A DNA stretch of 64,000 bases from Magicicada septendecula (GCA_034769895.1 CM068367.1:352501961-352565960); one strand, 5' to 3'. Positions 48,961 through 62,240 are shown, counted from the stretch's first letter. The notes: generated from the letters alone by a model not told the origin. Numbers and translations are program-made.

Positions 48961-51689
48961 TTCTCTAGCCGTTAGAACAGATCATAACCTCAACATCTTT
49001 AAGTGCTTTTTTACATAAAATCTGTACACGTATATTTATTTAGAATCTACAAATTCTACACAGTAAATTTTATTAAAATTTCTTACATAAATTTTTATTT
49101 AATTTATGTAACTTACGTATTATGTAATTTTAGGTAACTTAAATAAGTAAGTTTTTAAGTAAACATACGGTCTCTAACAAAATTTTGAAAATAAGCTTTA
49201 CCGAGATTTGTAGAAACGTCTATTCTGGACAACTGATCCTGACTCGACGAGCTTGTGCACTACATTGACATTTCTAACGTATACCACTCCGCAGCAAATG
49301 AGAAAGAAGAAAATTCTTTACTCTATATTCATAATATACATATGCAGGCGGTATATTTCTTAGGAAACGACATACAGTTTGTAAATATAGGCTGTTTTTT
49401 CATGACAAACCATACTAACTATACTAAATAATATTAAAAAACAGCCAGCAAGATTTTAGATTTTACAATTCATCAGTTTACTGAGTTTAATGAACAATAA
49501 ATAATCAGAGATACTTCATTCGTTTATTTAATAACTCTGAGAAAGATACAAAGGCGTTTTGTCGAAAGGAATGAATTTTTTATTAGTAAATATTGAAGCA
49601 TAACGCTCAGACCAGCTAGCTTGTATTTCCATCCATGATATGTTACATACTCATTCATCTAAAATACGTTATACAAACGCTGGATCTAAAATCTCTTCGT
49701 TCCTACAAGTCATAACCACTCTCTCAACAGAAAGGATCCAACAAGTTAAAATTCTAATAGCAGGCCTAATCTTGATAACAGTAAATAATAACAAATATCT
49801 CTTATAAAAATAAAAAATATGAGAGATAAGTGTTAATTACATAATAAAAAGCGTATTACATATAATTACGCGTTACTTACAGCGTAAATCAGGCTATATA
49901 TTATTATCGTCAAAACAACATTTTTTTTTTTTAATAAAATGTTGATTTCAGCTCATAACGTTAGACTCGATGGTTTAGTGGTGGGAACAAAAGAAATACG
50001 TAGCAAGCACTATTACATGAGGAAAACTGCGCCTTAAATATCTAAGCTCAATTATATTCCAAACTGAAACGTCATTGTTAAACCAATATAGTAATCATAC
50101 TGTCGTAATTTTAATGATCGAAGATTGTAGCGCACTTCATTCTGAAGGGCACTTTTCGTTGGTACACGTAGCTAACTATGAACAGATGACAACAGTAATA
50201 ATTAGTCGAAATACGTTAGATAAATTTCGTAAGACTTAAATTAATAAAATCTCTCTACTTCAAATCTACCTAAATAATTAACCTGTTTTCAAAATTTTTA
50301 GAATTTCGGTGTTTTAAAATCTTGTACCTTTAACAATTTTCTGACTGGATTGTGGCTTTCCTACAGTTTAAATGTGGTTTTTTCAAATTTTGCCCGTCAC
50401 CAAGGAACATCGAGATAAATCAATAAAATCTTTTAAACGCTAACAGTAACGAAAAAATGGTTTTAATATTGATGAAAACATCTGCGACATAAGAAACATA
50501 ATATCTGCGTAAGGCTGCGCAAAAGTAAAACTATTCATAAGAGTCTGCAGATGCGCATGAAGTGAAGTATTGGGACAAAATATTAATAAACAAGAGAGAT
50601 GCAATATTATAAATTGTCAGTCGAATAAAACAGTGTAAATTGCCTTTGGAAATATAAGAAATATTGCGAAGAACGACAAGCTATCATTCTGTTTAAAAAT
50701 GAAAATTTTAAGTAAGTGGTGCAATGACTTTTGAGCTAGACAATGACATGACAAAAAAACTTTGGACTGTACAGAAAAGCATGGAAAGGCCTATGCTAGG
50801 GATAACAAAGTAAGACACAAAAAACTAAATGGACAAGCAACTAAACAGAATAGATAATATCACTTAGAAAATAAAATGGCAGTGAGCAGGACATTTCACT
50901 AAGTGATAAGTTGAATGTCAAGAATACAGACGTAGAGACTCGACGACGATGGCCTTCTTCCAGATGGAGCAGTGTTCTGGTTATATACTGTAGTACAGTA
51001 AACTGGAAAAAAAATTGTTCAGAAGAGAAATCGCTAAAGAATGTTTGACGAAACATTCGGCAGAGAAGAGCTTACGATAGTGATTAATACGTGGGCACGT
51101 GTGTGTGGGGGGAAGGATGTAACGAAAACACTAAGCAGCTGTTACTTTGTCCAGCTCTTATAATCAAAGTATTCGAACTCATAACATGCCAAGAACTTGT
51201 TTTGTAGATAACTAACATACAAATATTAAACTCTGCAAACGGCCATGTTTATCATTTCAAGATCTGACTAATTGGCTGGCACATTATTTGTATGCAAGTC
51301 GTTTGCTATATTTCAAACCAGCAGTTAACATTGAATGAAAATAACATTACTTTCATTCTAAAGAAAAACCTCTAAAGAATAGTTAAGTAGCAAAAAACAA
51401 TAACACACCTATAGTTTAGTAATACAAAGTAATACAAAACTCTCCGACGTAAGTAATAACAGAAGAACCCAATAGACCCTACGACTGTCTCAATTGAATG
51501 TTAGCGTGTGACAGATCGGTCGATAAGTCAAGTAGACTATAAGCTCCCATTTACAAGAATAATTTTTTTTTAATAAAAACTTTCAAATTTATAATTATTT
51601 TGTGTAGTCAACTCACGCATTTCAGTATTCTCGGTGTAACCTTGAGGTCTCGTTCCCAACGGCGACGTTTGAATATGGGGACGTACGTT
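48961..51689. other. Intronic non-coding DNA
   Basis: Inside the large bHLH intron. No element ends or exon-like frames recognised; the open frame 50841-51056 is not supported. Confidence 0.45.
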
Positions 51690-52145
51690 TACATTTACAG
51701 ATGTCACCAGACGATCTGTGGGACAATCAATCATAGTTTTACAAACAAGATAGGTCGAGATACAAAATTAAAGTTTTACAATGTTATGGCGGTCTCTGTA
51801 CTGTCCTATGGGTGCGAATTATGGACGACAACCATTAGAAACAAGAAAGTGAAATACAGCCCTCAGAAATGGCGTTCCCAAAGTGGAGTCAGAAGGTGTT
51901 CTAAACTTGGTCGTATAAAGAATGAGGCCATAAGAGAAGAATTACAAGTTTTTAACTTGAATTAAAGATTAAAAGATCGTAAAGAACGGTGTAAAGAATA
52001 CTCAGAAAGAAAGTCAGATTCAAGACTGGCCAAACAAGTGTGGAAATATAAACTTATAGGACACAGGTAGACCCAGGAAGTGGCGGCTGCAGGCGGAATA
52101 GCCAGAGCTTTCCCTATGCCATGATGTGAAAAGGATGATGATGTT
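51690..52145 (+). pseudogene. LINE C-terminal fragment
   Basis: QTICGTINHSFTNKIGRD then TKLKFYNVMAVSVLSYGCEL lie in one open frame and are the same protein segment as at 62930-63121 on the other strand. It continues with IREELQVFNLN. The copy ends with GTGAAAAGGATGATGATG, a GATGAT-type 3' end like that of the 62636 copy. 5'-truncated, with an internal deletion and stops. Confidence 0.75.
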
Positions 52146-53250
52146 TACATTTCTTTGGCGTTCATTTACAAAAGACCACAGTTATTGATAATAACTCAAA
52201 CCCGACTGTGGTTTCTAATAAGACGATTCATTTTCAATGCATTATGCACACAAAATGAGTCACTCAAATCATCATTTGACAGCAATTAAATAATTGTCAA
52301 CAAATTACCTTGTATAAGAAAAAAACGAAGACTGGAAAACAGAACACCCTTACGCATCAAGCCTTCACTTTCTATCCATTTTTAACAACACAAAAATAAA
52401 AGTTATTAAATGGTACATGGTAGATCCTATTGTAATGGACCAAATCTAACGTTAAAGAGATAAAAATTTAGAATTCAGGAAAATCATAAATACATCTTGT
52501 GTATTCACGCGCGCGGTGGTGTTAACGGTTCTTGAATTTTAATAAATGATTAAGTCATGCAGACAACAGGCAATGTCGCGGCCTGTCTTACATCCGGATT
52601 GGTATTCCGTTGACCTGATCTTAACCCGATGAGCGTCGGAATGTTCAAGTACTGCGCGATCACAAGGACGTCCGAAAGTAGGTCCCAGCTAAACGTTTTC
52701 CTCGTACGCACAAAAGAGCAAACTGTTTAAGGCAGTATACCACGGCAACTCTCCAAGTTTAAAACAACGGCTCCTGGAGTTTATCGAGGGGAGCTTAAAA
52801 CAGTATAGTATCGGCGATAGGCCCCATCCGCATGCGTTACCGAGACCGCGGGTGTCTACAGGAAACAAGTGCACAACCTTTCGGAAAACTGAGCCCGTCC
52901 GACAGCCGGGATACCAGGATTTTTCTAGTGAATCACTAAGCTGAATGTGATATTGATTTCTAATAGAACAGATGATATTAACAATCATGCAGAATGACGG
53001 CATCTCCTGAGAGCGAACCAATTGACAGGCATGTTGTGTTAATAATATACGTAAAATTACAAAAATTCATTTTAAATATTCATAAAACATTCATTATAGA
53101 GTTTATATTGTACTTACAAAAAATATAGTAAGAACTCATGAAACAATAGATTCGTCTTGTAAATAAATACATTTGTGTCATTTTACGCTGAATCTGATTT
53201 ATTTATTTATTTTATAAATATATACATAAATGAGTCTTATATATCATTAC
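52146..53250. other. Intronic non-coding DNA next to the bHLH exon
   Basis: A GC-richer part at 52600-52930 has a minus-strand open frame (52689-53021) with no recognisable product or splice sites in register. Nothing further is supported. Confidence 0.4.
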
Positions 53251-53404
53251 CTCTGTCCGAATCGGGTGTACGCACCCTCCAAGACCGCTGTGTTCTTAGG
53301 TTGTTAGAATTACTAGACGGTCTGAAGTATTCAGACGGAGGAGAACTGTAGTCGACTACGGAGTTGAGCACTGTTAACTCCTTGCTTTCTCCATCTTCCT
53401 CGTC
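53251..53404 (-). CDS. sage: bHLH transcription factor (sage-like), upstream internal exon
   Basis: This 154-nt exon lies between a TTTTCAG acceptor (53405-53411) and a GAG|GTAATG donor. The frame reads DEEDGESKELTVLNSVVDY, then Ser/Pro/Asn-rich sequence and RVRTPDSDR. It leaves one base (G), which with the AT of the next exon gives the Asp codon before YKKTACDRE, so the phase agrees exactly with 40156-40288. The length is too short for standard open-frame searches. It implies a 12.96-kb intron. At least one more exon with the start codon must lie upstream; I did not find it. Confidence 0.8.
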
Positions 53405-53515
53405 CTGAAAAGAAAGAGTAATCGAAAAAATAAACTCTGCTTATAAAGAATGTAGCCTATACATTGTTTGCTTCACTGAAACTCAGTAACACTGAGTAAC
53501 TTCTGTAAGTTAGTA

Positions 53516-54780
53516 CAAGGGTCATTCAATAATTAAACAGACGAATGGCTGTAGAAGAAAAACGGCTTATTTAATCAGTACGAAATTTATTTACTTTTCA
53601 ACATAATCCCTACCAACATTAATACACTTGTCCCATCACTGAATAAGCTTTTTCATGCCTGCTGCAAAGAAATCTTTATGTTGATGTTAGACCCATTTTA
53701 GGACACTTTCTTTGACCTTGTCGTTGTCATAAACTTGTACCACGTAACACTTCCTTGAGTGGACCAAACAGGTGAAAATCAGATGGAGCCAAGTCTGGAC
53801 TGTAAGTAGGGTGAGGTGCAGTCACCTAAGCCAATTTATTGATGGTCTGGGATGTTAATTGAGCTGTCTGAGCTGTGTGTGGACGTGCGTTATCATAAAG
53901 GAGAATGACGCCTTTGACCAGAAATCCAGGTCGTTTCCGCATCGCTGCCGGCTTTACTTTATTGATAAGCATATATTTATGCCAATCATTGTCATAGTAT
54001 GTGCTGTTTTCTGTTCACTGATTTTGTGAAAAATCACAAAAAATCAGCATCCCAAAAGATCGTCAACATAATTTTTCTTCCTGATGGTTGGGTTCTGAAC
54101 TTTTTCCGGACAGGTGAACTCGTATGCTTCCACTCCATGCTTTGCCTTTTGGATTCCGGAATGCATCTATGTTTCATTACATGTTACAATTTTATCCAAA
54201 AAAGCATCACCTTCCAACATATAGCGTTGTTTCTGCTCTGTACACATTCGAAGTTTAGTCTCTTAATATGGTTGGTCAATTCTTTTGGAACCCATCTTGC
54301 GCTTGTTTTACGGTACTTTAGCTTTTGGCCGATAATTTTATGAACCGTGTCAACACTTACTTGTAATTTCCAGCTGTAGGTTCAACTGCAATTAGTCAAT
54401 TTTCTTGGATGAAGTTGTCTATGCGAGTTCAACAGCTGGAGTTGAAACCTCAACTGGACGTCCAGAAAGGTCTTCGTTAGTCACTGAAGTTCTACAATTT
54501 CTATACTGTTCTACCCACTTATAAAAATTTCCCCGGTTCATACAGCTTTTTCCATATTGTTTAGTCATACGAGAGTAAATTTTAGCTGCTTTTCACTTTC
54601 AGAAAGCAAGAAACGGATCACTACACGTTGTTCAACTAATTTCAAAACTTCAAGAGGACTTGTCTTCGTTAAATGAGAATTTGAGGTTATAAACCAAACA
54701 AAACAAATCAAACAGCCGATCAGAACTCATCACATGGATGCCGACTTACAGTTTTGAAACTGTCGTGAATGAGACCCTCG
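53516..54780 (-). pseudogene. mariner-like transposon, inactive
   Basis: The ends are CAAGGGTCATTCA and, inverted, CGAGGGTCTCATTC. TA lies on both sides (53514-53515, 54781-54782), giving a 1265-bp element, typical for mariner. The transposase is on the minus strand. EQRVVIRFL and a frameshifted helix-turn-helix region lie near 54490-54640; the second catalytic motif LLYDNARPHTAQTAQL lies near 53850; the third is YSPDLAPSDFHLFGPLKEVL near 53780. A TAG separates the last two, and several indels disrupt the N-terminal half. It lies just upstream of the bHLH exon at 53251, in the next intron. Confidence 0.88.
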
Positions 54781-54782
54781 TA

Positions 54783-55562
54783 AATGCAGTGCTCTATATA
54801 TTAGCACTTCATTGCACTAGTGAGATATGCGATTTACGGATATTTTTCACGAATGCATGTGTTGAATACTTTCGAGAAGGAAACTTATATAACTCTTATG
54901 ACTTGTTGGTATTTTCTACAGTGGCGGGTTGTAACGTGGAACCGAGGGGGGTCCAGACCCACTACAAGTTGTTTTTTTATTAACTTTAAAATACCGGTAT
55001 GTACAAAATAAGTACTGCGTGTATTCTGTTATTATGTGTACTGCAAATTACTTTTTTATTGTTATTATTTGTATTCCCACTTACTACACTGGCTCTCCCT
55101 CGTTATTTTTTTATTTTAATTGTTAATGTTATTCCCACTAGTTGACATGTCGCCACCAACACACTACAAGCCCTAGAACACCTACTGCTCCTCTATTTAG
55201 TTTTAATGCTTTTCGGAAACAAAAAGCGTAGCCTACCACTAAATTTGTACTTTTTTCTGTTGCTCGGTTTTTGTTGCCGTCATAGTCGTCGACGTTAACA
55301 ACGTCACGGTTGTCGTCAGACCCAGTTGTCGCCGCCGTTCTGTTCGCTTGTTTACAACTAGGCTTAAAACACAATACCACTTGAAATAACAAAGTACCTG
55401 AAAAAGCTACACACACAACTATATGTATGTATGTAAGTATGTATGTATGTATGTGTGTATGTGTATATATAAAGACAAATTTTTGCGTAAAAACAGTTTG
55501 AAACAATTTTCTATTCTACTAAGTTATAAGAATTTTGAATATATAAAGGCCTAAACTAAATA
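54783..55562. other. Non-coding DNA with a TATG-type microsatellite
   Basis: A degenerate (TATG)n lies at about 55422-55470. The minus-strand open frame 55138-55506 crosses it and is not supported as a gene. Confidence 0.45.
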
Positions 55563-56302
55563 CACTGGAAAACGTTTAACACGAAATGACGGGGACCAGC
55601 TGTTTTTTCGTGTTAAATGGGCAAAAGTGAAACCAAATTATATAAAAGAAAAAAATACTGTAAAAATACTTACTGTACTGTGTAATAAAATAAAGCAATA
55701 CAGGATATTCAGAAGGTACTTATTTATCCTCCTTAATACTACTACTATTAATTTTTATAATTACTTCTATTACTACTGCTATTAATGTTTAATATAATAC
55801 TACTGGTTAATTTTTGGAAAAATATGGTTAATTTTTTTATTTATTTATTATACACGCACTATAGCTTTTCTTAACTTAGTCTTACGATTTAGGTTGTACA
55901 GTAATGTAGTATATCTTTTGAAGTTCCCATGGTGATAATCTTCAAATGTTTTTAATATAGTCCGTTATTTTCTTTTACACAGTTCTCCACTACTTTACAA
56001 TAAATTGTTCTAATTTATCAATGTGGTCAAACATTTCACCTTCCGAGTTGACTTCTCACTATCGACGAACACGGCTCAGTAGCGGATATGAACTCGTAAA
56101 ATTCCACTGTCATTTTGTGTGTCAAGTTTGTTGGCACTCTTATCGTTTTCACAGTTTTTTCTTGGATTTTTTTGGGCGTGCGCGTATGGATTTATTTATT
56201 ATGAAGCTGTTGAAATACCAGCAAAAATTTATTTTTAACAGAACTCTTTAGTGTTAACCAGTATTTTGTAGATAAAACTTTCGTATTAAACGTTTTCTAC
56301 TA
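55563..56302. mobile_element. Non-autonomous pogo/Tigger-like MITE
   Basis: The left end GGAAAACGTTTAACACGAA and the inverted right end AGAAAACGTTTAATACGAA match closely; TA occurs at both outer ends (55561-55562 and about 56301-56304). The 740-bp interior has no transposase. TA duplication and the CGTTTAAYACGAA type of end fit the pogo/Tigger group. The right boundary is uncertain by a few bases. Confidence 0.65.
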
Positions 56303-58175
56303 TATACGTACACGAGTTGTAATTTTGAATACATAAACACCTGTATAAGTACAGCTTCCTTGGTCAGAACGCTAACAGATGGAAGGCTTTAATGTACGTA
56401 ATTTTGCGGCATTTCTCGTCACTGCCCCTGTACACCAATCAGATTGCACCGTAAGATTACCGTTTTGAGTCCACGTTGCCGCTGTGTTGCCACAATTAGT
56501 ATGCATGAATTTCAGCTTATCACCTTCAACAGAGGTGACACGTCTAGTCGCCGTCAGTATGCTGTCTGTGTGGCCGTTTGTTAATGATGTGCAGAAACGT
56601 GTCAACAATGTAACTACATTAATGCCAGACAAAAAATTAATTACCACCGATAACAATTGCTTTAATGCCGACTGTTATCCTTCTGACCGAGTGAGCTACG
56701 TTAAACACGAGTTGTAATTTAAACCCAGAATAAAAACATAAGCTTAAAAAAACAAGAGGAATATTCGTTTTCGTCTTCCTTCGAATATGCAATTTCTCAA
56801 AAAACCTTATAAAATTTTGAGATTATTTTAAGACGTTGCTTATAAAATAATTAAGAAAATACAAAATATTTTTAGGATACTTGCTTTAACAATTTTTTAA
56901 TTCATGACTCCTCACCAGCATTTACAAAACACGTTTTATTTACAGTACTTCTGTATGTAGTACTTCGCGTTTTTTTTTTAGTAAAAATATAATACGGTAA
57001 ATGAACCCAACAGCAGTTAATTTTTATGACATTCGCCTACTTCAATCTTAGCTTTCTGTAATACCCGTCAGGTCAGTAAATTATCGCTAAGGTAACCATA
57101 TATGGTATGTAGGTATACGTTTTGCTATGTAGACGTCGAAAAAAATTATTATTTATTTAACGCTTTTTATCGTGATTTTTACATGGTTTAAAAGTTTACT
57201 CTGAACTAATCTTCTCAAGAGCAGTGATCGCCTTGTTTTATGCGAATGATGTTTTTAGAATTATAATGGAATAATAATTCCTCACCCCAGCAACCAACTA
57301 TTTATTTACAGCCTATTTGAGTCCGCCTTCATTACGGTAGCCAACACAGCCATTCTTCTTCATTTTTCCAGCAAAGCGAGAACTCTGCTTGTTTGTGTGC
57401 TCTACTTAGAAACAGTTCTCAACAATTGCCGCGAATCGTCAAAAATCAGTTAATCTACAATCCATGGGATTATACGAGAGGACAACGCAGCTTGTTCGCA
57501 GTGTACCTTACTACGAGACCTTGATACTTCTAAGATTTAAATCACACGTCAGTGGAGCAAGCTCAAGATCAAGAAATCGTATTTAAATATTTGTGAAACC
57601 TAGCGTAGTCTACTGTATCTTTAATAAAACGTTAGAACGTTTATTATTAAACAGTAAATATTAAATATTCTAGATCAGAACTTGTTAAAAACTGGTTCCT
57701 GTTTACTCGTACCTATGTACCGTAGGTAAGACTAAAATCAGAAACCAGTTTAACAGAAATGTTTAAGATTACATTAAACAAGGACTCTTGTTTAAGATTA
57801 TCTTAAGCAAGGAAAGGTCACTTCGCTTCTACTATTTAGCCTACCGTAAACACAGAACAATATTACAAACTTTGTACATAAAATATTCGACACTGGCAAT
57901 ACCAGTGGGAAAAATGTTATGTTCTCTAGGGGATGGTTCTTCTACAATCAAAGGGGGCATTAAATTCATTAGTTTAATAAGTTAATTACAGCAAAAATGC
58001 ATAATATTGGCTTTAAAAACTATTTTTTTTAATCAGATTGTGTATGTATTGTAAATGAAAAAACATACGTACTTTTTACAAAACTGAGGGTAAAATGTAA
58101 GCAGTTGGTGTAGCGTTTTCCAAGTTGCCTAAGGTGTTGACCTACATTTCATAATTTAATTTTTAATTCATACAG
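56303..58175. other. Non-coding DNA
   Basis: No supported exon. Complementary open frames at 56372-56717 lack splice signals and recognisable products. Confidence 0.4.
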
Positions 58176-58376
58176 CTGCCTATACAGGCAGTAGTCCTTC
58201 GCCTTTCCTAAACCCCCTTATCTTGGCGCATCTGCCTTTAGGGGGCGAGGAAGTAAGTCAACCTTCGGCTGCATCAGAGCAGATGAAAATGGGTCCAGCC
58301 TTCAGCGGTGCTATGTCTGGACCCTGGCGGAGAGGGGCAGGAGGACGCTTCTGGGAACTGTACGTCGAACTTAAAG
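58176..58376 (+). CDS. Probable internal exon of an unrecognised gene
   Basis: A GC-rich island in AT-rich DNA. A pyrimidine/A-rich tract ending TTCATACAG precedes 58176, and a strong donor, AAAG|GTGAGG, follows 58376. The frame between them is open for 67 codons: SPFLNPLILAHLPLGGEE, then QPSAASEQMKMGP, a Gly/Arg-rich SGPWRRGAGGRF and WELYVELK. It passes one base to the next exon. A second acceptor (TATACAG at 58181-58187) would shorten it by 12 bases in the same frame. I do not recognise the protein, and no partner exon was found downstream. A transcribed non-coding exon is the alternative. Confidence 0.45.
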
Positions 58377-59085
58377 GTGAGGATCTCTATGTCACTGGAC
58401 CAGTGCAGACACCCATCTCCACGGTTATATCTTGTATCAATATTTTTTTGATATTACGTTATACACCTGAAAGGAGAGGTCCGAATTTATTGTCTTTCCT
58501 GCTGAGTTGATATAATTTTTGCGTCCGTACTAGGATAGTAAACAGTCACAGACCACGCATACTTGAAAGGATTTGCAGCTGTCGATATATGGGTAAATTG
58601 AATGACAATAAAATAAAATATTCTGTAACGAAAGTAGAGAAATTAGTGAACACCGTGCTAGGCGGAACTTACTACATACGCAGAAGTATCGTATATATGT
58701 TACTGTTTTTCTTATCAAGACAGTTTTATTTTCACTTTTATAATTTTTTCTTTTCTATAAATAGTATACTGATCATACTCACTTTAAGCGTGTATTCCAT
58801 ACACTTGTGTGGGGTACGTATGATAGATAAATAATTACGATAGTCCTACATATAGACCTACGCATTAGTGTTCCGGATAATGAGTTCTATCTCGAGCTGC
58901 ATATTAGTTCCGACAACTTTGAAAATCCTATAGTTTAGTTTTGTTCAAAATAAACTCGTTCGTACTTCCATGTTCGGGCAGGAAATGGAATAAAAAATAG
59001 AAATTCAGAGGTCCATTGTCTAAAAACCTTTAAAATATTAAAAAAGAATAGTCTTCTTACTATAAAGGTATAAATTTGTTGAACG

Positions 59086-59116
59086 CGCGCGCGCGTGTGT
59101 GTGTGTGTGTGTGTGG
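59086..59116. repeat. (CG)n(TG)n alternating tract
   Basis: CGCGCGCGCG passing directly into TGTGTGTG, about 30 bp of uninterrupted purine-pyrimidine alternation, a strong Z-DNA-forming composition. Confidence 0.9.
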
Positions 59117-62100
59117 AGAGAGAAATGAAAACTCAGATCGTCTATAAAGTTTAAACGATGGTCGGATGATCGATCTTATTTTTGCATTTTGTTCCACGTG
59201 TAAAAAAGAAATTAACCCGTTTTTGTGCAATAAGTACTTTTAAAACCTGTTTATATTTTGATTCGATTCACTGCAACAGTATTTCAACTTCTTAAAACTA
59301 TGATATCGTTTCAACGACTAAATTCAAATTACATAAATTAAAATAGTAAATTATCGGCTCTCAACCTTTTTTACTTGTATATCCTTTTAACTGTCCTACT
59401 CTACAAATAATAATCTTCTTTTTAAAAATGTTTTTAATTTATATATGTGCACTCACACTTTCATAGTAAAAATCGCAACACAATATACAAAAGAACGTAA
59501 ATGTAAAAAAATATCTTAATTCAAAACTAAAGACTGTAGGCTAATTGATAATACAGGCCTACGTATTTTTAATACAATTGGGTTAATATTTATCGTCCTT
59601 TTCCTCTCAACAAAATAACAAAGGGAGACATTTCGTCTGCCTACATTCAATGTGCAAACATCCCACCCGCCTTTTATAATGAATTAATTGAAAATGTCTT
59701 GAATTCTCTTGCTTCACATTGTAGACACAGACGCAGATATTTTGCCCACCATTAGTATTTTTTTTTAATTACTAATTACTAATTTTTTAGGGAGCCCCGG
59801 ACGATCAACCGCATACCCTCATCAGCGATATGCGCAGTCTGGAGCCAGAATGGAAACATTAGCTCAAACTGATGGTCGGGTTTCCAATCATGTTTGCATT
59901 TTGCGCCATTGAAAAAAAGACTACGGCTACTTAATCGCATTTCGTCCGCTGAGTCTACAATGTTAATTATTTTAATAGTTCAGTGTATGCTGTACAATAT
60001 ATATTTTCTACTAAAAACATTACAATTTTTGTATAAAATATTCTTAAAAACTTAAAAAATCAAGTTCATGTGGTGCACTACTTCGTTTTAACGACTCACG
60101 TCAGAGTTAGACCAAATACCAAACTTATACATTCATGTATTATAGTGCCATAGTATTAATAAAGCGTAATTAAATAATTTTTAACATACGTCATAAAATA
60201 TCCTGTTGGGCTCAAATATGCTATCAAATTTTCATATATGAATTATTACCTGCAAAATGTGTCACTAAGCGCGTATGTTAGGTTATTACTTTACGCTGAG
60301 TAAATAAATCATTCAATCAGCTACACTTACACGTTCGTTACGTAGGGAACTACATAAAACTTTTGACTTATTATTGATGAAATGAATACATGCACTAGCA
60401 CCAGGATTCGGCTACGAGCAACTGTATTAGTGGTATAGGTTTCTATAGGTATTACGAGATACTTCGCTGGGAAAATATTGTAGTCTATTAAAATATAATT
60501 AGGAAAACTTTTCTGAAAAATGTTTGATTTAATGAAAGTTCAAGTCTTGCTGAGACACTGATGGAAGAAACAGATTTGATATGAATATTCGTAGTGAACG
60601 TGAAAACCTTACGGACAATTTCACACCTATTTTCTGACTTGTGCGACTTCATGTAAATAAAATAAACTGGAAAAGTTTATTAACAATGATAATGATAGTT
60701 CTATCGCTGTCGAGAAACTTGACATTTAATACAGAACTGAAAATATACATACGAGCTGAAGTCATCCACATTATTCATGTTTTTAAACAGCTAAACTAAC
60801 TAATAGGTATAAGGTCACATCCGTCAGTGGAAAACAAAATTGTATTCTACGAACAGTGTAATACCTGTTTGGACCTATGGTACGGAGTTGTAGAGGTACC
60901 AGCAAATCTAATGTAAAAATAAATTTAATGATTTCAGTCAAAACGCTGAAGATGTTAGTAAGCTCATGGTACAGAACGCTTACAATCAGCCGAGGGACAA
61001 TTCGGCGCAAAAAGCCCATGAAAATTCGATATTGCAACCACTTTGGGAAAGAGAGAACAACAGAGTACTTAAAACATTGTATACTGTTCTAAAACAAAAT
61101 TACCTAGGTTTTTTTGTTCTTCGTTATATGGTACTTTGTTATCACATTAGCTTACAGAATGTAATATCTGATTTCTAATTACAAACATTAGAATAAATTT
61201 TAATTGTAATAAAGTAGAATACAAACTTTATGTTACTTATGAAATGTACTGAATACAGAAACAATAGGAAACATTTCTGAATGTAGCAACAAATTACATT
61301 CGTTGGGTGATTTAAAAGACAGAACTGTTATATTCTACAATACGCTTGACGTAGACAGAATTAGCACTCAAATAAATACATTCATTACGATTAAAAATAT
61401 GTAGGTAGACCTAAATAAATTATGAGTAGAAAAGAAAGGAACAAGTAGCCAATAAAACTGCATATAATATAAATAGTATTTAAGAACACAGAAGCGACCA
61501 TACGGTCACATTTGTTTTATACAATGTATTTATTTACATAAATGACAAATCGTGGACTGCTAGTTTTGCGCCACACAGTTTGCAGAATCAAGTGACATAA
61601 ATTACTATTTATAAAATATTTTAATTAATTTTAAGATGAATTTTTAATTTATTAATCGTTAATTCGATAAAAACGTTACATACGTAAGAGTCGGAAAAAC
61701 TTAAAGTACGTAAGTATAATTCGTTAAGTTAAGAAAACTAATTATTATAATTGTTATTAACCAAATCAGTTTTGAGAAAATTACGTCGTGTGCTAAATAC
61801 TCGCGTAGCAAATGTCGATGATATTCTTCATAAAATACGATTTTTCTTTCAGTCTGACAAAACGGAGACAAACGTCACAATTTATTGTCTGCCGCCGTTA
61901 CTCATAGACGGTGTAGTGCTGATAGCGTGGCTAACATTCAGTTAGTGAAATATAAAACACTAAACGTATTGTCTGTGCAGTATCTAAACAGACGTAGGCC
62001 TACCTGTACAATTCGTTGTGCGACACTCATAGCTAGTCCGTTCCACACACCGCACTGAAGGCGCACTTCGGAAGCTAACGTTTCGAAAACAATAGTTATG

Positions 62101-62205
62101 TTACAACCCAGTTGACACACCTGATCAAATAATCTACATCTTATTGAACTATTAAACCCCCCACCCACACAATAATAAAGTGCTCAACTGAAATTCTGTT
62201 GTTGC

Positions 62206-62240
62206 TTGTGTGTGTGTGTGTGTGCGCGCGCGCGCGTGCG
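62206..62240. repeat. (TG)n(CG)n alternating tract
   Basis: TGTGTG running into CGCGCGCGTGCGCG, the mirror arrangement of the tract at 59086. Confidence 0.9.

Noticed and set aside
55138-55506. Minus-strand 122-codon open frame
   Set aside because: Starts in a TATG-type microsatellite and shows no family resemblance or splice context.
56372-56717. Overlapping open frames on both strands
   Set aside because: Neither has flanking splice sites or a recognisable domain; mutual shadowing is likely.
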